A DNA stretch of 64,000 bases, from the NCBI GenBank assembly GCA_014338405.1, contig JTDE01000439.1, positions 188,141 to 252,140 on the forward strand. The letters run 5' to 3'. Shown piece by piece: positions 53,101 through 62,200 of this stretch (positions are counted from its first letter, which is position 1; the number at the start of each line of letters is the position of its first letter). The position numbers and the translations under genes are program-made. The DNA comes from Paragonimus skrjabini miyazakii (lineage: Eukaryota > Platyhelminthes > Trematoda > Plagiorchiida > Troglotrematidae). The notes beneath the pieces were generated by a model. The model did not search any database. It was given only the letters and a program-made list of their open reading frames with translations, and was not told where the DNA came from.

Positions 53101-56100
53101 AGAACTATGAGGGAGGTTATCGACTTCACAATGCGACATAACCCAGAACAAGCATACCAACAACGAGCTGGTTTTATGTCAATTCCGATATATAACTAAT
53201 AAGTAGTGTGGCAGATTTATGAATTTAGATGAGACCCAACTGTGAAAAGTCAGGGCTTCGGCTGGATTTGAACCAGCGACAGACACACCATGCCTCAACG
53301 TGGCAAGGGCTCTATCAGCTGAGCTACGAAGCCACGCCAGGAGCTCGGAAATTTCACACTTGGACTCGGTTACCCACCCGTCCCACTGTCTCATATGGAA
53401 TCCACCAAATGATCCAGGGAATCGACTGCCCCAGCAGGATTTCTCAAACAGTTCACACTGGAATCCACCAACGCCACTGTTGAGCATAGAATTTGTATTA
53501 CTAATAAGTGGATTCCATNNNNNNNNNNNNNNNNNNNNNNNNNNNNNNNNNNNNNNNNNNNNNNNNNNNNNNNNNNNNNNNNNNNNNNNNNNNNNNNNNN
53601 NNNNNNNNNNNNNNNNNNNNNNNNNNNNNNNNNNNNNNNNNNNNNNNNNNNNNNNNNNNNNNNNNNNNNNNNNNNNNNNNNNNNNNNNNNNNNNNNNNNN
53701 NNNNNNNNNNNNNNNNNNNNNNNNNNNNNNNNNNNNNNNNNNNNNNNNNNNNNNNNNNNNNNNNNNNNNNNNNNNNNNNNNNNNNNNNNNNNNNNNNNNN
53801 NNNNNNNNNNNNNNNNNNNNNNNNNNNNNNNNNNNNNNNNNNNNNNNNNNNNNNNNNNNNNNNNNNNNNNNNNNNNNNNNNNNNNNNNNNNNNNNNNNNN
53901 NNNNNNNNNNNNNNNNNNNNNNNNNNNNNNNNNNNNNNNNNNNNNNNNGCTGGTTCGAATCCAGCCGAAGCCCTGACTTTTCACAGTTGGGTCTCATCTA
54001 AATCCGATAAGTTTGTCAGTGGCATTTGGAAAATATTGGGGAAAGATATGTTGCTATAAAAAATTGACCGAGCTAGGCGGTACAAAAACTACGAAACTCG
54101 TTCAATTTTACCACGGATTCATCACAGCCTTCATCAATTCATTGTTAGCAAACTGAGTTAGATCCGTTAAAACATAAGTTTTTGGCGTGACGTATGGACT
54201 CGCAGCCGTTACTGGAAAAATGGCAGCTCATTCGAGGCATCCACTCTGTTGGCATTGATCTTAAATTTCGCCACGCAGACGGGCTGATAATTAAAACGTC
54301 TGTTGTTACTATCGACATTGTGGCTTAAATGCAATCCACCGCGCCACACGGTACTGGTTTGCCACAGAGACATCTTAACCGGTAAACGTCAAGACCAGAC
54401 CGTGATGGCAACGAATATTAAGGGCACCCGAAATAACCCTTATTTTAAATATTCCATCGTTGCTCTTCTTCGCATTTTTTTCACTAAAAGAGACGGACAG
54501 ATTTGCACTATCCCACCTAAAGGTGTCTTGTAAATTATGGATTAATAATCATTCAGTTATCTGAACCTACGATTAAAAATTACCCACATATCTTGGCCTT
54601 AGGAGTCACTTTCTTAAGACAACTAGCATTCTGCATATGGAGCACTTAATCATCGGAAGTGAGTTCTTATCACCTATAAAGTCGGTAAACTAAGTGCATT
54701 TAGTGACGCGAGACAGTAAACACCCTAAAAAACGGTCTTGCTGATAACGCCTTACTTTCACTTACAGTTGGGTTGTTTGTTTATACGGTGTAGGCAAATT
54801 CATGTTGAACGTTTAAATACAGATGTAGCCATTATTAGTAGTTAAGTCTCATCTGTTCTTTTTCTTCCTAGCTAGGGTCAATTTCATAATAGTTGCATGA
54901 CAAGTTAGTGACAGCGAAAATCACCGATGCGGCGCTCTCCTTGTTACGTGCTGTTATTATTATTACTATGGTTATTTTGTTTTACTCGCGTTGATCTGTT
55001 TAAAACATTGCCGTAGCTTCTGCGCGACGGTTCATTCAAAATAGGTGATTGAAAAGGTAAGTGTTTCGCCTCCTATGTAAACGGAATTCTTTATTAACCG
55101 AGCATTGACGGGATAAAAATTGCTCATGTTGAACCCAATCTATTTTCTCCGTCAGGTTCAAAAAACATCATACATATAATTGTTTTTAACCAGGTTAAAT
55201 TTAACAGACTTACTGATTCACAACTCTTATGTGATTATGTATGCCATTTCCAAACTCTTATCTCTAATTTCGATTTATGTAAACCTTATAAACCTTCTGG
55301 GTGAAATGTGAGGTGACCAACAAGATACGACGTCTGTCACCATCAATTGATTGTCCCCGTTTTGTTTTATGGGGATTTCTCTTAAGTTTTCTAAGATTTC
55401 CATTTCTTACTTCAAACTATCACCATTCATGTTATGTTTTTGCACACATAAGCTGAGTGTTTGAATCGGCACACCTGTTTCGTCCTCGTAAGCTTTGCAT
55501 TCTGCTTTACGTGGTAGTTATTATCGCAATTTAACTGCAGCAACATTCACGTTAGCACTTTTGAGGAACAGTAATAGCTGAAAATGTTGAGTTGATTCAA
55601 GTATAACATTATTTATCTACATCGAAACTAGCGGAATCTTTGCCGAGAACGATTGTTACAAACCATCGCACCTGATTCCATAACTTCGTTCATTCATATT
55701 ACATTTTGCTGCATAAACACATATTTGTACAGTATTTTAACCTGTTACATGGCACCAGTGTTGCAGTTCATCAAAATCAAACAGAGCACAACTTGACAAA
55801 TCGTGGGTTGGTATGACATTATTAAAGAACGGTGGTCTGTGGAATAAAATCTTCTTGTTCAGTAATTGGTGACCATTGGTACCAGAAGTTTAAAAACAGC
55901 TACATTATGAACACCATTTGGGTTAGTCAGATTCTGCACTGTTTTCAAGAAGACTGCTCGCAGATTTGCAGTGTACACTCAGACATTCGGGCGAAATGCA
56001 ATAATGCGGCCCCATAAGTGATACAACCTGGGAAACACCACTTTAGTTCTAGTTACAACAGTTGTATGCACACCAGAACTACTGTCATCGCTGAAGAAAC

Positions 56101-59100
56101 CCCCAGACTAGGCAAACTTTTTAAACGTTTGCAGGTATTTGCCAACACGTATGACCACAGGTATGCGTTTTGCTGTTCTTATTTGGCAGGTGAAATTATC
56201 GCATCAAATTGAAGGACTAAAATGTCGGGTCTATCAAAGTTGCATTAGTTTGTTCGTGCAGTGACGCCGATTACGTCAATACTGTGTGCATGCTAAGATT
56301 TACGGTCTTTTTCTGGAAGCACCTCTACAATTCATATGGAAGATTACTGACAAACCTTTCAGCGTGAAACAGCCTAACAAAACTGGGGTTGGTCAACCAG
56401 ATGAGATATTAAAAGTCAGCGATGAACAACCATAAGCCCGAGTCTGGCTCAGATTGTGAATACAAAATACACAGTCCTTATTACGGATAGTGAAAAACGT
56501 GCAGCTCTCTCAGTTGCACTGCAAACACTCCTGTCATGGAGACACTAATTATGTCTTTGATATGACTTGCGCCAGGTTTAATCTGAAAACACGTTACGGA
56601 TTGAGGAAAACTACACCTGCAACCTATTTATCTCGTCTGCACGTTAAATTTGGTCCATTAACAAAAATAAGATAATCATATAAATTGGCTCCGGAGGATA
56701 TCATTTACTCCCGATGATTGACGCAAACTTCACACAAACTTCCAATAAGTCACGAAACAGTGCAAATCAAACCCTAGTTGGAGTCGTAGTAGTGTCAATT
56801 TCATTAAAAGGTTGGCATGCACTTAATAAACGGACCATAGAAAGCTCAGCTACAGCGTGTGCTTTAATATACGTGAACAAACTCATAACGGTTAAGCCCT
56901 TGGTTTCGTAGAACGGAGATGCATTAAAAGGTCGGAAGGTAAAGGGGATATCAAAAGGCATGACCATTGTCGCTAGTTGCTGGACGGACTGCTGTGAAAA
57001 GTTGTTAACCGAGTGTCACAGGCGCGACAAGTTTTGAATAATTTTGCAGATTGCCTAGCAAATTGTACTGCCCACACTGTATTCAAGTTGTTCATGGCTC
57101 GAGTGCAATGTGGGGAGTTCTTCAGATTCCGATTGCAGCGGATTGTTTAGTTTTGGTATAGAGTCGTAGTTGCCAGGGCCAAAAATCCTCTTCCTTCCCA
57201 TTTTTGCGCGTCAATCGTGTAAGATTATGCACCGAAATACATTATCCTCTAAAAGAAACTCCGTCAACATGATGGATCGCTAACCTGAACAAAAATGTTT
57301 AAAAATCTGAGTTTCACAACTAGATAAGGAAACTGGTTGTTCTTTCGGACATCAAGTATCATTACCTTATAAAGTTTATCTCTAGTAGAATGTTTTCCGT
57401 TGGAACATTATGAAGGCATACGCAAGGTTTTAACCTTTTTGATCTGTGTTGTGACAACTTATCGCCCGTTACTTTAAACACAACAGAAAGTTGGCCATTT
57501 TAATGATTGCCTTGTCTTATTTCATTCTTGGACTAAAGGGCTAGACATTGTCATCGACCCTTGAGAAGTCAGAGTCCTCTAGCTGCAATAGTTAACCCTT
57601 ACTGGATCCTGCTTAGAACTGTTCATCTAGTCACTGTCGGTAGGTGGTAAGGTTAAAGCATCTTTAAAGCATCGCCCCTTATTCCAACTGCATTAAGACA
57701 AAATAGGAGGGCAGGGCTTTGATTTAATTATTTTTAGTAGAACGTTGAGTTTTCACCCGAATGGCTTCATTTCGACATAAAGATTTCCGTGATGAATCTC
57801 GCCTTTTCTAGTTTGTGGGTTTTAACAGAAGTCTTTTTGTACGCACTGCATGACAGTTTAACATTAGTGTTAACCCACATAAACTTTTCACAGGTTCTAC
57901 TGTCAGTGGTCCAGGAGCTTCAGTTAACCACTAAGTTGTACGAAGCCAAGAGAAGTCGCAGGGTTAGGAGTTGAGTACAAAGGGGCAAAATATTAAAGGG
58001 AAAATGCTTTGTCAGCTTGCATCAGAATATTCCAGTTACTTCCTAAACACGTCGGTAAAATGACTGCGGACAAATTCATATTCTTATGTCTCGCCTTGTA
58101 AAGTCGACAATTTTCATTACATTCCATTATTTACCAGCGGAGAATCAGGCAAAAACTAAGTAAATAACTATAAGAAATTTCGAAGTGTTTAACGAAATAT
58201 AACGCTCATCGAAATACTCATGTACCACAAACACTTAAAGGTTGTCACTGAGTTTACCATATGAATGTCAGTGGTTACATCCTCCAGCTGGGTTTTCAAA
58301 ATCCGTTTACCGCGTTTCTAACTATTTCAAACTATATATAGTCGTCTCCACGAATGAAATGTGCTGTTTTAACGTGCTAGAACAAACGGTAAATATGAAG
58401 ATTACGTCGATTGATTTTTTTATCTGATTGTGTATCCCGCGGTGGTAAAGTATAAATATAACGCAAGCTTTCGTTTCGAGACGTATCCTACCAAATCAGC
58501 CAACAATTCGTGCACATTTAACGTCATGAACCTTTTTTGAGTACCGTTCACCGATAAACCATCCGGATACACATTTGTTTTGTGTAATACGGTGATGTTT
58601 TGAGGAAACGTACGTTGAATTCGTAGAAAAGCTTTTACCGAAAGTTCATAAAGCAACCTGAACACAAAGGGCAATAGTACAAATGTACCGTTTGTTTTGT
58701 GGTATGGAGGATAAGCATACTAAGGTTCATCATGTTTGCACAATTACTCCCAAATTGAGCAGCATGCAGCGTAGTCTGTGGGCGTAAACCAAGTTCATTA
58801 ATAAGCTTTATTTTTAAAAGACGTTCTGTTGTGCACAAATAATTACCTTCAATTTGACAGGCATACGGTCTGTTGGTGTACTTGTCGCTGTTACTGGACT
58901 TAACAACCGTCTATTTTGAGACCACATAAAGAAAGTTAGAAACCGAAGGATTTTTCCGGTCCGAATAAAATTCATTCATACCTAAAAATGTGCGCAACCT
59001 CAAAATGAAGCTGTGCATGAGCGTACATTCTACTACACCAGTTCAGTCCGAATAATTGTTGTCCATAATATTCGACCTTCAATACTGCCGAGAAGCCGGG

Positions 59101-62100
59101 TAATGGTCTCAGCGATTCTGGACACCTGAAGCCAACGAATTAAAAATTGGATAGTTAGCCCATAGATTGAATCCCACTTACACGTACCCGCAGCTAGTGA
59201 AATTGAATACTTTTGGTCGGCCCGTTCCAAAAGAAAGTATTTAATTTGGTTTTAGCTTTATTTGGACCTACCGTCTTGGTCACGTCTTCCTTTGTCACAA
59301 CATGGAGGCAAACGTTAATGCATGTGTTTTTGACACATCCGTGTCAAACACTCTGTGAACAAGACCATGCTGTCAGAGTAGACTGCTAGTATTACCAAAG
59401 TTGTCCAATTTTCCAAAGAATAGACAGAGTTTCGGCTAAATTGGATTCACTTGATAAATTTGCTATTAGCACCTCTTGACCAGGGTCAAGACAAATGACT
59501 AGTGTAAGGCAGTACGCTCTTATTTTGTTTAAGACTAAGATGGTATACGTGGTGATCTGGTCCGACTTACCCTGCAGTTGGCGGTGGTACCATCAGCGGG
59601 CTGGCATCGGGAGCAAGCAAACTAGCGTCAGATCAAACTTACGTACGAGTAACTTTCGTCCACGTAAGTGTTTTTGGTTGATGAAAACGTCTTGGTTAAG
59701 TAGACTGGTACGCGTACACAAATGGTTTACTTCAATTAGTTTAGGTGACGTGCTATTATTATTGCTGTGATAGTGTCGCATTGATGCCGGCTACAGTTAT
59801 TTGGCTAAAATATCATGCTGAATAAAAAAGTGATGGAACTGAGGTTATAATTTTCACTAAAAACGTAAGCTGCTTACAGTTTTAGTTAACAGTTTATTTT
59901 CGTTACCGCCTTTTTTCGTTCTTAAACATTCAACCCGCGAGCTGATTTTCAGCTGCGTAACTCACAACTGGACAACAAACCAACCTGATAACAGATATTT
60001 GACGAGATAAAAAAAATTTAAGTCGATCACCACCCCCACTTCATTGAATGCATTTATTTTCAGATAGACTCCTTTGGTGCCCTTCTCAATAAAGTAAGCA
60101 ATAGCTACAGACTTTGAACTCGATATTTGCAGTGAATAACAAGAATGCTCATGGGTTTCAAATTTTTGCTATGGCATGGTTATACACAATTGACGTAATC
60201 TTGCAAGGATGAATCTCGGCACCAGTGAATCTTTTCCAATGAAGCTAGCTAGAAAGTTTATCTAACTGCAAAACCTGCAAACGCATATAAATTAGATTTA
60301 CCTCAAAATACTCCACAAAACTCCCCATTAGTATGGTCATAGCCATATAGGACAGACAGCAACAGAACTTTGTCTTAGTTATATGTGCAAACATACTTGA
60401 AAAGACTTGAAAGGTTTTTAAACACTACCTTTGCAATTCACGCTTCCGCAAAAGCTCAATTTGGCAAGCAAATGTCGTCAATCAAGAGAACAAACTATTT
60501 TTGATTAGGTGGTTTACATTTTTAGTAAGTAACACGTAATATACTAACTACAGCATATCGAAACAGGACTGTTACGACATATCTGGCTAAGTTGCATTAA
60601 GTCATCAGGGTTATAAAATGTGTTTGAAATGGCAACAAATTAATGAATAGTACACGAGAGAACAATGATGGAAGTGACACCAAATAAGTAGAAAAGGAGC
60701 TGTTGTGTACACTCACGTATCACCGAATCCAGGAATACTTAAACTGTCGTATAGACAACAGTTTGTTAAAACATTCTTGAGTTCACTGTCCACATCCTTG
60801 AAAATTCCAGTGGTATTTTCATTGGATTTACTAGGGAAAATGTTGTCACCGTTCTCTGCGTTTGTATTTGAATGTGAAAAGTTCAGACGTCTTTCTTCGT
60901 TTTCCAAGACAGCCTTCAATCTGGCTAGTTCCTTGTTAACGATACTTGCGTCACTCTGCGCTAAGACTGATTCCGAGGTTTGAGCTGCGATTGCTGACTC
61001 TAATTCGCGGACCTTTTCTTCATAGTAATGTCGGCCTTGTACAATTTCCTTTTGCGCAGATTTGAAGGCAGATTCCAGTAACCCGTTTTGATGTTGCATA
61101 TTTTGCAGCTGAAAAGTGAGTTTCATTCCATCGTTATACAAACTTTACCTTGGCACTTAATTCAGCATTCTGCTTCTGTAGATTTAGAATGGTTTGATCG
61201 CAAGTGTTCTTTGCGGTTTTGAGAGAGCGAGTTTCTTTGCGTTCTTCGGAGAGTTGGTTTTGTAACGTCAGTAACTAAATGGACAGAAATTTCAATACAA
61301 ATTCCCATTGGGCAGGAGGGTGCATTCATTTCAGAAGACAACAGCTCAACTTACAGACTTTCGGAAGAACGAGGTAATTTGTTGTTGGTGTTGACGCAGT
61401 TCATTTCTGGTGGACTTTTTTAATTTAGCCAGAATTTCTGGTATTGCCGCTTCTTTTTTGTTAACATCTTGTATTTTCGCATCAAACGAAGCAAACTGTG
61501 CAATGTACCAATCTAGCTGAGACTTAAGACGTAGAATCCGCTGAACACAAGATGCAAGAAATAAGCAGTCAGCTGAGCTAGAAGTTTAATTATCCGCTTA
61601 CCTCATTGGACAATTTTTCGTTTGCCGTCAGTTTTGCCGTCGTATTGCTGAGTTCATTACTCAGGTTAGCGTTTATATCATCAGCGGTTATGAGCCTAAA
61701 AAATATATAAATCAGCTTAGTTACTTTTCCTTCAAATCAGCAATCTCCTCGGAAAGTCTTTCAGCTTGAGATTTCCCATCACCTGCATCCATTTGCAAAT
61801 GCTTTATTCGCATTTTTAAGGCAGCAATTTCATGCTCTTGCTGTGAAATCTCGGTCTTGAGACTGCTAACCTCAAGCAGAAGTTTAGCATTTTTTGAAGA
61901 CTCAAGAGAAATTCTAAAATATTCCATATAGCGTACGCTATTCACGTAAACCAATACCTATCCAAAAAATGCGCATCATTTTGCTTTCTTCCGAAATAAT
62001 GCGCATCGAACATGTCATATGATTGAGTTGACAGTCGTATGAGGCTTTTAGAGATCGTAGATCTTGCTCCAAAACAGCAATGGCTGATGTCAAAGTTTTC

Positions 62101-62196
62101 AAATCATCCTCGTTCTTTAATTGGCGCACTCGATGAACATATGCTGCCAAACGGCTGTTAATCTCTTCTAACTCATTTTTCGCTTTTTGCATCATT
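28977..62196 (-). CDS. Intermediate-filament protein with lamin tail domain (13-exon model)
   Basis: Exons, 5' to 3': 62196-61958, 61913-61725, 61695-61602, 61540-61355, 61274-61149, 61108-60717, 51642-51352, 43290-43208, 39311-39075, 36298-36144, 35273-35012, 30614-30557 and 29109-28980 (stop 28977). The first six form a coiled-coil rod of about 350 residues, the lamin-type length. It opens with the coil 1A motif (NSRLAAYVHRVRQL) and ends near LENEERRLN. A long polar linker follows, then an Ig-like lamin tail domain (VIHQCGPDGWIIIP, YTFVRDIRLGPRSLITLWS, HHPPKSV, AWGYG, PTGQ+AVAWLNP). Two junctions do not fit as drawn: exon 1 to 2, and linker to LTD, where an exon is missing. No CAAX box is seen, so lamin versus cytoplasmic protostome-type filament is open. 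A head exon may lie upstream. Confidence 0.8.
29128..30556 (-). other. Filament gene intron near 3' end
   Basis: No supported feature apart from a 176-codon ORF (30126-30656) that shares its frame with the small exon but lacks similarity. Confidence 0.4.
30557..30614 (-). CDS. Filament gene possible small tail exon
   Basis: A 58-nt exon before a good donor (GGAG|gtatct). It reads RVFKLQSRSISVTDSELPG, in phase 0 from exon 35273-35012 and out in phase 1 to exon 29109-28980. The acceptor (atagcctcaag) is weak, and an alternative start upstream at 30641 is possible. Confidence 0.4.
30615..35011 (-). other. Filament gene intron with repeat remnant
   Basis: Holds a decayed family-2 retrotransposon at 33495-33990. 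The rest shows no supported exon or RNA gene. Confidence 0.5.
33495..33990 (+). mobile_element. Decayed family-2 retrotransposon fragment
   Basis: The start (cgtcttcaggtattcgatca, ctgatgtctacattcattca) matches 27093-27125, reading RLQVFDH.CL of the RT C-terminus. The end (gcgttgtttggctgaattgt) matches 27470-27490. Many stops and small indels lie between. A third, heavily diverged copy of the family. Confidence 0.65.
35012..35273 (-). CDS. Filament gene C-terminal tail exon
   Basis: Acceptor ...cattgcatttaatctag, donor gtcagt (35011). 87 open codons, entered in phase 2 as required. The peptide is polar and low in hydrophobics (MPQNQETGASG, KTKRPNTKQLLIQPEF), with a basic cluster that could act as a nuclear signal; that role is inference. 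Confidence 0.68.
36144..36298 (-). CDS. Filament gene LTD end and tail exon
   Basis: Acceptor ...tttatcttccatcacag, donor gtaatt (36143). AVAWLNPAYRCK completes the final LTD strand (GEEVAW in related proteins) directly after PTGQ of the previous exon, phase 0. Then a polar tail (SLSSRSSKEDFEMNEKSP). Leaves in phase 2. Confidence 0.75.
37475..39940 (+). CDS. Candidate small plus-strand gene inside filament gene
   Basis: Three exons: 37475-37566 (ATG 37495), 38957-39010 and 39710-39940 (TAA), joined in phase 0, giving about 118 residues. Acceptors tgtttctgcag and catccttttgaaacag and donor gtaagt (39011) are good; donor gtgatc (37567) is fair. Peptide pieces include MDTAGLTSAASELLKTISAY, KWLTMRKKLNNRSNYLSY and QRQRAKQLAEATQ. 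No family recognised. It interleaves with minus-strand exon 39311-39075, which lies in its last intron. It may be chance; the last exon could also continue into further plus-strand exons. Confidence 0.3.
38421..38490. repeat. Inverted repeat, 16-bp arms
   Basis: ctgaaatcgatcagcc (38421-38436) and ggctgatcaatttcag (38475-38490) are reverse complements with one mismatch, separated by 38 nt. It could fold as a hairpin or be a miniature-element remnant. Confidence 0.7.
39075..39311 (-). CDS. Filament gene LTD main exon
   Basis: A 79-codon exon after acceptor ...tactgtttcag and before donor gtgagt (39074), both phase 0. It carries the core of the lamin tail domain: SSYEVIQNSDG, YTFVRDIRLGPRSLITLWS, then HHPPKSVRCEEVDAWGYGPS and MLCDPTG. 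The order YxF-P/R..L.PRS.VT.W...H.PP..V...WG.G matches lamins residue for residue at the structural positions. This is the strongest homology in the window. Confidence 0.92.
41019..41150. repeat. Dispersed repeat pair, copy 2
   Basis: Second copy of the repeat at 17850-17980: caacacccacaattgatcgc, cttcgaaaaggagcactaga, ttcgagtctcgctttcact and agctcatcaatag. The block gattcgagtctcgc is a good match to a tRNA B box. Confidence 0.55.
41460..41800. repeat. Probable repeat, open on both strands
   Basis: More G+C-rich than its surroundings and open for 107 codons on the plus strand (41467-41790) and 77 on the minus (41548-41781). The minus reading (HFSECPNTWRNGNRPKTACS) resembles hypothetical proteins that I recall as abundant in liver-fluke gene sets, which would mark a dispersed repeat rather than a gene. 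No second copy is visible here. Confidence 0.35.
43208..43290 (-). CDS. Filament gene LTD first exon
   Basis: Encodes SVIVIHQCGPDGWIIIP, matching the first strands of lamin tail domains (V.I.EV.PDGKFI.L.N). Donor gtatac after 43208 leaves phase 0, which fits exon 39311-39075. The open frame runs on past the donor to 43067 but no longer resembles the domain. The acceptor is probably ...caaattccag (exon from 43290); cag at 43280 is an alternative. Neither matches the phase of exon 51642-51352, so one tail exon remains to be found between them. Confidence 0.6.
45913..45953. repeat. Perfect 14-bp inverted repeat
   Basis: tgaattcattcatt (45913-45926) and aatgaatgaattca (45940-45953) are exact reverse complements around a 13-nt loop. 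No function can be assigned from sequence. Confidence 0.8.
49265..49440 (+). repeat. Degenerate tRNA-derived retroposon
   Basis: gggtaatctaacggacaac resembles a decayed tRNA A box, and gtctattcgaatctctt, about 50 nt later, is a good B box. A short unrelated body ends in a catcatcatcac run at 49426-49437, like a SINE tail. Confidence 0.45.
50157..50389 (+). CDS. Candidate plus-strand exon, unrecognised
   Basis: 77 open codons between acceptor ...catgttgatcag and donor gtgagt (50390). The peptide contains SDLIRIHDLRHSLPLSP and YRELRKLGNFLKIIREPAD, which looks protein-like. It lies in an intron of the minus-strand filament gene. Neighbouring plus-strand candidates are listed among the findings. 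Confidence 0.28.
51352..51642 (-). CDS. Filament gene tail-linker exon
   Basis: A 96-codon open frame between acceptor ...gttaataacag and donor gtaagt (51351). It starts QPYFPRPPDLKRCADRN and is rich in S, D, K and N (NYDHESRLSVGRDKSSKD). It takes phase 2 from exon 61108-60717, 9 kb upstream. Composition fits the disordered linker between rod and LTD. It has no homology of its own, so its membership rests on phase, position and openness. Confidence 0.7.
53222..53518 (-). repeat. tRNA-related repeat family R, copy 2
   Basis: Reverse complement of the family at 22800-23065. On the minus strand it contains ggcttcgtagctcagctgat (tRNA-like 5' half with A box) and ctggttcaaatccagccgaa (T arm and B box). 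The acceptor stem GGCTTCG/CGAAGCC and the T stem are intact. The anticodon stem has a mismatch, and position 33 is C. A tggattcca motif recurs several times in the flank. It runs into the assembly gap. Confidence 0.75.
53519..53948. other. Assembly gap (430 N)
   Basis: Unresolved bases between two inverted copies of the same repeat, a structure that often breaks assembly. ORFs spanning it are artefacts. Confidence 0.98.
53949..54003 (+). repeat. tRNA-related repeat family R, copy 3 (3' end)
   Basis: gctggttcgaatccagccga, agccctgacttttcacagtt and gggtctcatctaaatc are the inverted counterpart of 53222-53275. The rest of this copy must lie in the gap. Confidence 0.85.
54733..54970 (+). mobile_element. 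3' UTR of retrotransposon family 2
   Basis: Matches 27560-27791: cttgctgataacgccttact, cacttacagttgggttgttt, tacagatgtagccattatta and gtagttaag, then a (TTA)n tail at about 54954-54966. Only the UTR is left. Confidence 0.75.
60717..61540 (-). CDS. Filament gene rod exons: coil 2 and start of tail
   Basis: Exons 61540-61355, 61274-61149 and 61108-60717 all join in phase 0 across introns of 80 and 40 bp. They encode coil 2 (SQLDWYIAQFASFD; QLSEERKETRSLKTAKN; YYEEKVRELESAIAAQ). The rod ends around residues ARLKAVLENEERRLN, where filament proteins normally carry a Y-x-LLEGEE helix-termination motif; here it is weakened. About 55 polar residues follow, ending IPGFGDT at donor gtgagt (60716). Confidence 0.85.
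61602..61913 (-). CDS. Filament gene rod exons with 29-bp intron
   Basis: Exon 61913-61725 encodes heptads such as SSLKTEISQQEHEIAALKMR. Intron 61724-61696 (gtaact...ttttttag) is 29 bp and contains stops in frame. Exon 61695-61602 continues with NLSNELSNTTAKLTANEKL, joining in phase 2 and leaving in phase 0 at donor gtaagc. Both parts are coiled coil, coil 1B. Confidence 0.82.
61958..62196 (-). CDS. Filament gene rod exon: coil 1A and start of 1B
   Basis: Follows an acceptor ...ctattaacacag; ATG ATG is at 62195-62190. The peptide has the conserved filament start motif NSRLAAYVHRVRQLKNED and then heptads (AVLEQDLRSLKASYD). The head is absent or only one residue, which is very short for a lamin, so an upstream exon is likely. 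The frame at the 3' end does not meet exon 61913 in phase. Confidence 0.8.
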
Positions 62197-62200
62197 CTGT

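Larger units (their letters stand above)
51643..60716 (-). other. Large filament gene intron (9 kb)
   Basis: Separates the rod from the tail linker. It contains the inverted repeat and assembly gap at 53222-54003 and a family-2 retrotransposon tail at 54733-54970. I see no other well-supported feature; minus-strand ORFs at 58420-58838 were examined and not accepted. Confidence 0.5.

Noticed and set aside
53254..53336. tRNA gene
   Set aside because: Mismatched anticodon stem, C at position 33 and dispersed copies indicate a repeat.
53179..54059. Long ORFs of 183-272 codons
   Set aside because: They are translated across Ns, and their real parts are the tRNA-related repeat.
58420..58838. Minus-strand ORF pair as extra filament exons
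   Set aside because: No LTD or coil resemblance and no splice pair with compatible phase.
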